6,609 nucleotides of DNA, taken from Methanomethylovorans sp. (GTDB lineage Archaea > Halobacteriota > Methanosarcinia > Methanosarcinales > Methanosarcinaceae). The position numbers and the translations under genes were made by a program. The notes under the pieces are model-generated. The model saw only the letters and a program-made list of their open reading frames with translations. It ran no database searches and was not told the origin of the DNA. Positions 1 to 5,849 of this stretch are shown piece after piece. The stretch covers positions 1 to 6,609 of the forward strand of contig JAHFZE010000309.1 in NCBI GenBank assembly GCA_020854785.1, read 5' to 3'. The stretch's first letter is position 1. Each line of letters begins with the position of its first letter.

Positions 1-1
1 G

Positions 2-982
2 ACACTGGTCATTGAAAACGATGATGACGCAGTGATCATTAATGCTTGTTTTGGACATAATACCAATGAAACTTTAGCCAAGGTACTGACGACATTGCTT
101 GCAGCCCGCTTTGGCAGCAGTGTGGCACAGGAAGTAGACCCTAATCGTATACGACTCCAAGGGCCAAGGAAACTGAAACCTGTAGATATCAGATCGATGA
201 TACTTGATATTGAGCCTGATCACATTGAACCTATCATAGAGATGACACTTAAGAACACATCTCTTATGAAGTGGAAGATGGTTCATGTTGCCAGGAAGTT
301 CGGAGCTCTTAGCAAAGACCTGGATTACGACAGGATCAGCATGAAAAAACTTATTGAGATCTACAGAGGCACTTCCATGTATGACGAGGTGATCCGGGAG
401 ATCCTGCATGATATGCTGGATGTGGATTCGGCCCGCGAGGTTTTATCACAGATATCTTCAGGTGAGATCCAGATCGAGATCAGTGCCTCAACACCGATAG
501 GTTCATCGGGATTCTCGATGAAACGTGATCTTGTAGCGCCGGAAAAAGCTGATAGATCGATAGTTCTTGCCCTCAAGGAGCGTATCATGCACGACAATAT
601 CATATTGTTCTGCATACACTGTAAAAAATGGGCATCCCACAGGAAAGTGATGAATGTACCGGATGAGATCATATGTCCTGTATGTGGATCAAAAATGGTG
701 GCAGCTCTCAAACCATGGGAAGAGGAAGAGATCAAACTTGTGAAGAAACATGATGGCTCTGCTTCCGGTGAAGAAATAAAACGAATCAAGAGAGTGTATA
801 GGAATGCTAATTTTGTAAGATCTCATGGAAAAAAAGCTGTCATTGCACTTGCTTCCAGAGGTGTGGGGCCTGAAACAGCTTCCCGCATCATACAGAAAAA
901 CAGGCCTGATGAGGAAGACTTCTACAGGGACATTCTGGGAGCAGAACGCAACTATGCCAAGACGAAGAGGTTCTGGGATTGA
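2..982 (+). CDS. Lhr-family DEAD/DEAH-box helicase, C-terminal part (5' end outside window)
   Basis: The visible 326 residues are the C-terminal region of a large archaeal Lhr-type superfamily 2 helicase, an ATP-dependent nucleic-acid unwinding enzyme. The reading frame is open from base 2, and the GTG at 32 is a valine inside the stretch [19 protein letters not shown], which resembles the conserved Lhr segment just after the helicase core; the true start is therefore left of the window. The motor domains are not visible. Further on there is a probable zinc-binding site of two CxxC pairs (visible residues 204/207 and 225/228), then a helix-hairpin-helix-like segment around residues 277-297 ([14 protein letters not shown]). 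The end [11 protein letters not shown] fits the usual Lhr C-terminus. Codon use is mixed and includes many ATA isoleucines, unlike mtaA and mtaB. The gene reads toward mtaA across a 179-bp spacer and is probably an unrelated housekeeping or repair neighbour. The family is fairly sure; the Lhr subtype is not. Confidence 0.82.
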   Translation, partial: TLVIENDDDAVIINACFGHNTNETLAKVLTTLLAARFGSSVAQEVDPNRIRLQGPRKLKPVDIRSMILDIEPDHIEPIIEMTLKNTSLMKWKMVHVARKFGALSKDLDYDRISMKKLIEIYRGTSMYDEVIREILHDMLDVDSAREVLSQISSGEIQIEISASTPIGSSGFSMKRDLVAPEKADRSIVLALKERIMHDNIILFCIHCKKWASHRKVMNVPDEIICPVCGSKMVAALKPWEEEEIKLVKKHDGSASGEEIKRIKRVYRNANFVRSHGKKAVIALASRGVGPETASRIIQKNRPDEEDFYRDILGAERNYAKTKRFWD

Positions 983-1007
983 GAATTGCAGGTAAAAGCT
1001 CCAATTC
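983..1007 (+). terminator. Hairpin directly after the helicase stop codon
   Basis: GAATTG (983-988) pairs with CAATTC (1002-1007). After a C/C mismatch, AG (990-991) pairs with CT (999-1000), closing a 7-nt loop. The hairpin starts on the first base after the TGA stop. No T-run follows it immediately, so it may be a transcript 3'-end structure rather than a true intrinsic terminator. Confidence 0.28.
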
Positions 1008-1084
1008 ACATGAAAAGAAAACTGATAATATAAACATATTCTTCAATTTTTGAGCAGAAATATATATTTGGTCTAGTATAAAGC

Positions 1085-1108
1085 ACTATTCCCAATAGTT
1101 TTATATTT
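1085..1108 (+). promoter_or_regulatory. Candidate mtaA promoter: palindrome abutting a TATA-like box
   Basis: TTTTATATTT (1099-1108) resembles the archaeal TATA box; it would place transcription start near 1130 and give a leader of roughly 30 nt. The perfect inverted repeat ACTATTCCCAATAGT (1085-1099) lies directly upstream, where the BRE element and TFB would sit, so it could be a regulator site. A second TATA-like box, TATATATT (1061-1068, within the palindrome AAATATATATTT at 1058-1069), could instead drive a leader of about 70 nt. The sequence alone does not decide between them. Confidence 0.4.
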
Positions 1109-1144
1109 GATGTATTGCAAATTCAGGTGACTAACTCTTTAATT

Positions 1145-1155
1145 GGAGAGAAGGA
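1145..1155 (+). promoter_or_regulatory. Ribosome binding site of mtaA
   Basis: GGAG (1145-1148) and AAGGA (1151-1155) lie upstream of the ATG at 1162; AAGGA has a 6-nt spacing. An in-frame TAA at 1132-1134 blocks any longer reading, which supports this start. Confidence 0.65.
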
Positions 1156-1161
1156 TTAATT

Positions 1162-2181
1162 ATGAGCGACTTAAACATGAAGGAAAGGTTTTTAAAAGCA
1201 TTGAAATGTGAGGAAGTCGACAAAGTCCCAGTTCTGTCCGTTACACAGACCGCTATTGTCGAGCTTATGGACAAGACAGGCGCTGCATGGCCAGCAGCCC
1301 ACAGCGATGCAAAGCTTATGGCAGAGCTCGCATACGCTTCATACGAGGTATGTGGCCTTGAGGGCGTAAGGGCACCATACTGTCTTACAGTTCTTGCTCA
1401 GGCAATGGGCTGTGAGGTCAACATGGGTACAAAGAACAGACAGCCATCTGTTACAGCTCACCCATACCCGGACAGTGTTGCAAACCTGAAAATGCCTGAG
1501 AACCTCCTTGCACAGGGCAGGATCCCTGCTGTGCTGGAAACAATGAAGATCCTCAAAGAGAAAACTGATGGAAAGGTCCCTGTAATAGCAGGTATGGAAG
1601 GACCTATCACCCTTGCATCTGATCTCTGCGGTGTCAAGAGGTTCATGAAATGGTCCATAAAGGACAAGGCTTCATACAACGCTATACTCGACTTCGCAAC
1701 TGAAGCATGCATTGCATACGCAAATGCTCTTGCAGATGCAGGTGCAGATGTGATCAGTGTACCCGACCCAGTAGCCTCCCCCGACCTCATGGCACCGGCT
1801 GCCTTTGAAGCAGACCTCAAGCCAAGGCTTCAGAAATTCGCAGCAGCAGTTAAAGTCCCAATGATCCTCCACATCTGCGGTGATGTCACGCCGATCATTC
1901 CAGCAATGGCAGACTGCGGTTTCGCGTCCATCAGTATCGAAGAGAAGGTAAAGGACATGGCAGGCGCAAAGGCAAAGGTTGCAGGCAAAGTATCCATTTG
2001 CGGAAATGTGTCAAGCCCCTTCGTTCTGCTTGCAGGCACACCTGATAAGGTAAAGGAAGCAGCGACTATAGCTCTTAAGGCAGGCGTAGACGTACTTGCA
2101 CCTGGCTGCGGTATCGCACCGGACACTCCAGTTGCCAATCTTAAGGCAATGGTCGAAGCAAGGAACGAGTACTACAAGTAA
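1162..2181 (+). CDS. mtaA: Methylcobamide:coenzyme M methyltransferase MtaA (methanol-specific type)
   Basis: MtaA transfers the methyl group from methyl-Co(III) MtaC to coenzyme M, giving methyl-CoM, the substrate of methyl-CoM reductase; it is a soluble cytoplasmic enzyme. The 339-residue length is normal for the UroD/MtaA/CmuA family of TIM-barrel proteins. The zinc ligands expected from the family are all present and at the expected numbers: His237 and Cys239 in LHICGD and Cys316 in APGCGIAP. The segments PYCLTVLAQAMGCE, MGTKNRQPSVT and GNVSSPF are also typical. The start at 1162 has a good ribosome binding site and gives this residue numbering. The gene is monocistronic by appearance, with its own promoter region and a strong terminator downstream. 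Codon use favours C-ending and GCA/AAG codons, as in highly expressed methanogen genes. MtbA, the methylamine paralogue, is the main alternative; linkage to mtaCB and overall resemblance to MtaA favour the methanol enzyme. Confidence 0.92.
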   Translation: MSDLNMKERFLKALKCEEVDKVPVLSVTQTAIVELMDKTGAAWPAAHSDAKLMAELAYASYEVCGLEGVRAPYCLTVLAQAMGCEVNMGTKNRQPSVTAHPYPDSVANLKMPENLLAQGRIPAVLETMKILKEKTDGKVPVIAGMEGPITLASDLCGVKRFMKWSIKDKASYNAILDFATEACIAYANALADAGADVISVPDPVASPDLMAPAAFEADLKPRLQKFAAAVKVPMILHICGDVTPIIPAMADCGFASISIEEKVKDMAGAKAKVAGKVSICGNVSSPFVLLAGTPDKVKEAATIALKAGVDVLAPGCGIAPDTPVANLKAMVEARNEYYK

Positions 2182-2195
2182 ATTCTTTTTACCAA

Positions 2196-2229
2196 TGTGG
2201 TCTTCATGACCACACAATTTTTCTTTTTT
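2196..2229 (+). terminator. Intrinsic-type terminator of mtaA
   Basis: A perfect 7-bp stem, TGTGGTC (2196-2202) and GACCACA (2208-2214), encloses the 5-nt loop TTCAT. It is followed by the T-rich tract TTTTTCTTTTTT (2218-2229). It begins 14 nt after the mtaA stop codon and should separate mtaA from the next gene. Confidence 0.8.
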
Positions 2230-2277
2230 GTAAATCGTTAGAGTAAATACCATATGATTTTTGAATGAGCTTCCCAT

Positions 2278-2382
2278 TTATAGTTAAACACTCATTGTTT
2301 GTAACTTATGAATGCAAAAATCGCATTCAATAGATTGTGATATTAATACCATAAGTTTCAAACAAACGGTTAATAACTATAA
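2278..2382. repeat. Long imperfect inverted repeat with nested hairpin, upstream of the ASKHA gene
   Basis: The inner arms TTGTTTGTAACTTATG (2295-2310) and CATAAGTTTCAAACAA (2350-2365) are complementary at 15 of 16 positions. The outer arms TTATAGTTA (2278-2286) and TAACTATAA (2374-2382) are perfect over 9 bp. The gap between outer and inner arm is exactly 8 nt on both sides (2287-2294 and 2366-2373), so the arms form one 33-nt repeat with 26 matches. The 39-nt centre holds a separate hairpin, TGAATGC (2309-2315) and GCATTCA (2323-2329), which overlaps the left arm by two bases. TATA-like stretches occur at 2277-2283, 2341-2348 and 2378-2390, so the promoter of the downstream gene probably lies within or beside the repeat but cannot be assigned. 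It could be a regulator site, a structured leader or the trace of a small mobile element. Confidence 0.75.
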
Positions 2383-2403
2383 TTTAATAATCTATATGGA
2401 ATT

Positions 2404-2410
2404 GGTGGTC
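2404..2410 (+). promoter_or_regulatory. Ribosome binding site of the ASKHA gene
   Basis: GGTGGTC (2404-2410) is one mismatch from GGTGATC, the complement of the archaeal 16S rRNA 3' end. The GGTG core ends 7 nt before the ATG at 2415, which supports that start and argues against leaderless translation. Confidence 0.5.
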
Positions 2411-2414
2411 TATT

Positions 2415-4349
2415 ATGAAATTAAGCCTTGGAATAGATGCCGGAGGAACATACACTGATGCAGTCCTTGTAAGGGATACAGACGGCTCGATAGTTGCCAC
2501 CAGTAAAGCTCTTACTACCTATCCCGATCTTATATACGGCATCCATAATGCTATAGATGGTCTTAAAGCCGATCATCTGGAAAAAGTGAGCCTTGTCTCT
2601 GTTTCAACTACTCTTGCAACTAACACTGTGCTTGAGGGAACTGGAAGCCCGGTAGCTCTTATCTTGGTGGGGGAGCATCCGGTCAAAGGTGCATTCCCTG
2701 CAAAACATTATACAACCGTTACTGGCGGTCATACATATGATGGCGAAGAGAACATACCTTTGGATACGGAAGCTGTAAGGGAGTTTGCCTTGAAGGTAAG
2801 AGGATCTGTAGCTGCTTTTGCAGTATCGTCTTTTTTCAGCATTCGCAATCCTGAACATGAACTTGCTGTGAGAGATATTGTGCGTGAGATCACCGGAATG
2901 CCTGTTGTGTGCGGCCACGAACTATCCCAGGATCTGGGTGCTTATGAAAGAGCTGTCACTGCCACCCTCAATGCACAGCTTTTGCCTATCTGTCGCAGTT
3001 TTATCGATTCCATGATTAAGGAAATAGAGAAGCGGAAAATGGATGCAAAACTTATAATGCTGAAATGCGATGGAACCGTGATCGGTATAAAAGAAGCACT
3101 GGAGAAACCGATAGAATTTATCTTTTCAGGCCCGGCAGCAAGCCTGATAGGTGCTTCTCACCTCTGTGGACTAGAGACGTGTGCTGTGATCGATGTGGGA
3201 GGCACAAGTACAGATGTATCCAATGTTATAGGTGGGGTACCCGAAATAACCGACACTGGTGCTGTCGTGGGAGGATGGAAGACCCGGGTAAGGGCTACAA
3301 GGATGGAAACATCTGCCCTGGGAGGCGATAGCCAGGTCTGGGTGAAGAACAAGAACCTGTTCATAGGCCCCCGAAGAGTGATACCTCTATGCTTAGCTGC
3401 TGAACAACACCCCTATTTCATTGATAAACTGAAAAGATGCATAATACCTTCGCGCAGGTCACTGGACATTAACATCCAGCCAGCAAGGTTCTATATAAGA
3501 ACTGGTTTTGAGCCTATAGAGCTTGATGAGTTTGAAACCGAAGTGCTAAGAGCCATCGGAAATGAACCATTGAACACTGAGGAAATAGCATCATCTTCCC
3601 GCAGATATCCTTCTTCTGGAATACTGGATGCTCTTATAAGTAAAAGGCTGATACAGCCTATCGGCTTTACCCCAACGGATGCATTCCATATACTGGGTGA
3701 GTATACACGCTGGGATACAGAAGCCTCAATGATCGGGGCAGGCCAACTATCCCGCTTGATGAAGAAGGATGCTCTGGGATTTGCATTTGCCGTAAAAGAG
3801 AAGATGTCGCATAATATTGCATTTGATCTGATGTCTTTCCTGCTTAAAGATGTTGATAGAAAGGGCATAGAGCAGATAGTCAACGGCGAATTTCCTGCCC
3901 GTTTTAAGCTGGAAATGCCTGTTGTAATGCTGGGAGGTCCAGTTGGATCTTTTAAAGAAGACCTTTACAAGATAGTAGACGCAGATATATGGATCCCTGA
4001 ACACGCAACAGTAGGTAATGCGGTCGGTGCTTTATTTGGAAAAGGCATAAAGAGGATAGAGATATTCATTCGCCCATTCTCGATATCAGAACCTGACAGG
4101 AACTACCTGGTATTTTCTCCAAATGGAAGAGAAAAAGTAGAAACCTATAGCGAAGCCCTGGAATATGCAAAGGGAATTGGTGTTGGGATCATAAATGGTT
4201 ATATGGACGACTGTGGAGTAAGTAAACACAATATGGAAATAGAGTTCTCACAGCAAACGTTTTCTCCAGAGGATTGGAAACATTATCCCCTTGAAACCAG
4301 AATAACGATCATGGCCGTGGGATATCCAAAGGGCAAAAATAATTATTGA
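2415..4349 (+). CDS. Hydantoinase A/oxoprolinase-family ASKHA protein, role unknown, in methanol locus
   Basis: This 644-residue protein belongs to the hydantoinase A/oxoprolinase family, which has the actin/Hsp70/sugar-kinase (ASKHA) ATP-binding fold. The N-terminal phosphate loop is LGIDAGGTYTDAVLV (residues 5-19), a second phosphate loop is VIDVGGTSTDVSNV (258-271), and a possible adenosine-motif glycine turn is VVMLGGPVGS (503-512). SALGGDSQ (300-307) is also family-like. Residues about 370-435 look like an inserted winged-helix segment ending in GFTPTDAFHILGEYTRWD. There are eight cysteines but no clustered CxxC pattern, so it is not a RamA-type iron-sulfur reactivase. No signal peptide or membrane segment is seen. 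It lacks the hydantoinase B gene that normally accompanies an amidohydrolase of this family, and sits alone between mtaA and the convergent mtaCB. ATP-dependent upkeep of the corrinoid protein is a possible role by inference only; another amide-cleaving activity cannot be excluded. Frequent ATA codons suggest lower expression than mtaA. Confidence 0.8.
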   Translation: MKLSLGIDAGGTYTDAVLVRDTDGSIVATSKALTTYPDLIYGIHNAIDGLKADHLEKVSLVSVSTTLATNTVLEGTGSPVALILVGEHPVKGAFPAKHYTTVTGGHTYDGEENIPLDTEAVREFALKVRGSVAAFAVSSFFSIRNPEHELAVRDIVREITGMPVVCGHELSQDLGAYERAVTATLNAQLLPICRSFIDSMIKEIEKRKMDAKLIMLKCDGTVIGIKEALEKPIEFIFSGPAASLIGASHLCGLETCAVIDVGGTSTDVSNVIGGVPEITDTGAVVGGWKTRVRATRMETSALGGDSQVWVKNKNLFIGPRRVIPLCLAAEQHPYFIDKLKRCIIPSRRSLDINIQPARFYIRTGFEPIELDEFETEVLRAIGNEPLNTEEIASSSRRYPSSGILDALISKRLIQPIGFTPTDAFHILGEYTRWDTEASMIGAGQLSRLMKKDALGFAFAVKEKMSHNIAFDLMSFLLKDVDRKGIEQIVNGEFPARFKLEMPVVMLGGPVGSFKEDLYKIVDADIWIPEHATVGNAVGALFGKGIKRIEIFIRPFSISEPDRNYLVFSPNGREKVETYSEALEYAKGIGVGIINGYMDDCGVSKHNMEIEFSQQTFSPEDWKHYPLETRITIMAVGYPKGKNNY

Positions 4350-4368
4350 TGATAGAAATTTTTAGAAG

Positions 4369-4384
4369 GTATTTTTAAAAATAC
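4369..4384. repeat. Perfect 16-nt palindrome between convergent genes
   Basis: GTATTTTTAAAAATAC is fully self-complementary and lies 20 nt after the stop of the ASKHA gene, just past a TTTTT run at 4359-4363. With a TTAA loop it gives a 6-bp AT-rich stem. It may help end transcription of the plus-strand gene, but no T-tract follows it on that strand, so this is weakly supported. Confidence 0.4.
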
Positions 4385-4414
4385 AAAACATAAGTTAGAA
4401 GACAATTAGTCTAT

Positions 4415-4459
4415 AAAAAAAGAAAAAAGAAAGGAACTCAAGTTTAGAACTTGTAGTTC
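4415..4459 (-). terminator. Terminator of mtaCB, with its stem overlapping the mtaB stop codon
   Basis: On the minus strand, positions 4459-4448 pair with 4444-4434: 11 base pairs with a single bulged base (4454) and a 3-nt loop (4447-4445). A long pyrimidine tract rich in T follows (4433-4415, with runs of six and seven T). The ascending arm encodes the last residues of MtaB, and the TAA stop (4446-4444) starts in the loop. A second in-frame stop, TGA, follows at 4440-4438. This is a strong intrinsic-type terminator for the mtaCB transcript. Confidence 0.85.
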
Positions 4460-5835
4460 TTCTCTGGCTGGAATACTTTTACTTCGGACTTGTACAGGGC
4501 CATCATGTCGCTCATGAACTTGTCAGACTCGTCTGTGAGTGCATTGATTGCCTTCTCTGCATCTGCAAGTGCATTTATCTCGAAGCGGGACATCTGCAGC
4601 TTACCCTCGGCCTTTGCAGCATTCAAGATCTTTACTGTCTCAATTGCAGCTGCCTTTGAACGCAGGTACAGGTCGTTTCCGTTCTTGGCGATTGCCTGAC
4701 CAACCTTCCATGCGTTGTCGTATGCAAGCACATATCCCTGTGGGTCTCTGTACCTGTCGGACATCATCATCATGTCACGGAGCACCTTTCCGTTTCCGGT
4801 GTTGAGTGCAACGTTCATGAGGGCTGCATCCATGCTCAGGGTCTGTGCCCAGCACTGGACTGAGGTACCACCGAACTCACCGTGGTATTCGACAGATTCG
4901 TTGGACCAGAAGTCACAGCACTGCATTGTCAGGTTACCCATGACATCAGCGTGTGCGCATGTTGCGGACTTTCCTTCCTGAGCAATTGGTACACCAGCTA
5001 TGGACTTTACGATGGTGTTCTCATATCCACAGTCCTTACCTGGACCCTTTGCACCGGATTCATATCCAACAAGTGTCCTTCCTGCAGAGATCGTCCTTGC
5101 AATGATTGCGAGGGTGTGAGCAAGGTTCTTGTCAAGCAGTCCGCCTGCAATGAACATTGCAGTGTTTGCCTGTGAACAGTCTGTGTCACCTGCTGGAATT
5201 ACATTCTTCTTATGGGCGATCTTTGCAATGTCCTGCCAGATCATGCCCATGTCAATGGAGCCAAGGCATCCAATAGAGTAGATCAGGCCTGGTACATCGT
5301 TTCTCAGGATAGCATAGTCGAGGACCTCTTTTCCACCCATTGTTTCAATGGACAGGAAGTCTGCTCCGCCTTCTGCAACTGCTTCGAAGGATTCCATGAG
5401 AGTGTCATACTTTGCACCGATGAGGGCAAGGTAGTCGCGTTCTTCACGGATGTCACCAGGGGTGTGCCTGAGACCGCACTTTATACCATACTCTTCATGG
5501 TATTCTTCCAGGATAGTCTTCTGAACATGAGCGATTTCGCCTCCCCATGATGGGTTGTTGGTCATCTGCTCGACATGTTCTGTTTCAAGGGAGATAGATG
5601 GGAAACCGATCTGTACAGCCCTTGCCATGATGTCGGTTGTGAGCCTGCGGTATTCAGAAACCAGTTTCTCCTTGCTCTGTCCGGCCTCTGGCCTTGGTGC
5701 ATAGTTAACCTCGGCTGTAACATAGCCGGCACCAACTTCCAGACCTAACTTTGCCTTTACAGGGTGCTTTGCGTTACCGAAGAGCATGTCGTCGGCCTTG
5801 CTGTATGCCATTTCAGTGTATCTTTTTATTGCCAT
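4444..5835 (-). CDS. mtaB: Methanol:corrinoid protein methyltransferase MtaB
   Basis: MtaB is the zinc enzyme that binds and activates methanol and methylates the Co(I) corrinoid of MtaC; it works as a cytoplasmic complex with MtaC. With the ATG at 5835 the protein has 463 residues, the family's usual length, and begins MAIKRYTEMAY. The known zinc ligands fall at their expected numbers: Glu164 (LSIE), Cys220 (GDTDC) and Cys269 (GPGKDC). Conserved blocks include NNPSWGGE (93-100), YSIGCLGSIDM (186-196) and HGEFGG (318-323). The GTG at 5844 would add three residues but lies inside the Shine-Dalgarno sequence, so it is rejected. mtaB starts 14 nt after the mtaC stop, which implies cotranscription as mtaCB. 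There is no in-frame amber codon, as expected, because MtaB does not use pyrrolysine, unlike the methylamine methyltransferases. Codon use is strongly biased, consistent with very high expression. Confidence 0.97.
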   Translation of the reverse strand: MAIKRYTEMAYSKADDMLFGNAKHPVKAKLGLEVGAGYVTAEVNYAPRPEAGQSKEKLVSEYRRLTTDIMARAVQIGFPSISLETEHVEQMTNNPSWGGEIAHVQKTILEEYHEEYGIKCGLRHTPGDIREERDYLALIGAKYDTLMESFEAVAEGGADFLSIETMGGKEVLDYAILRNDVPGLIYSIGCLGSIDMGMIWQDIAKIAHKKNVIPAGDTDCSQANTAMFIAGGLLDKNLAHTLAIIARTISAGRTLVGYESGAKGPGKDCGYENTIVKSIAGVPIAQEGKSATCAHADVMGNLTMQCCDFWSNESVEYHGEFGGTSVQCWAQTLSMDAALMNVALNTGNGKVLRDMMMMSDRYRDPQGYVLAYDNAWKVGQAIAKNGNDLYLRSKAAAIETVKILNAAKAEGKLQMSRFEINALADAEKAINALTDESDKFMSDMMALYKSEVKVFQPEKNYKF

Positions 5836-5840
5836 TATTG

Positions 5841-5847
5841 TCACCTC
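5841..5847 (-). promoter_or_regulatory. Ribosome binding site that fixes the mtaB start
   Basis: On the minus strand GAGGTGA (5847-5841) matches the archaeal Shine-Dalgarno consensus and ends 5 nt before the ATG at 5835. The GTG at 5844-5842 is part of this site and cannot sensibly serve as the start. Confidence 0.85.
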
Positions 5848-5849
5848 AT

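Noticed and set aside
32..34. GTG at 32 as the start of the first gene
   Set aside because: The frame is open back to base 2 and the upstream residues continue a helicase-like segment; no start signal is seen.
2276..2386. ATTTA at 2276-2280 and 2382-2386 as target-site duplication around a mobile element made of the inverted repeat
   Set aside because: The five-base match lies in AT-rich sequence, overlaps the repeat arms, and leaves the terminal repeats out of register by two bases. A miniature transposon is not supported.
2415..4349. RamA-type iron-sulfur corrinoid reactivase
   Set aside because: The eight cysteines are scattered with no CxxC cluster, and the sequence motifs are those of hydantoinase A, not RamA.
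4444..5835. Pyrrolysine (in-frame amber) methyltransferase
   Set aside because: The whole MtaB frame is read without an internal TAG; the zinc ligands identify the methanol enzyme.
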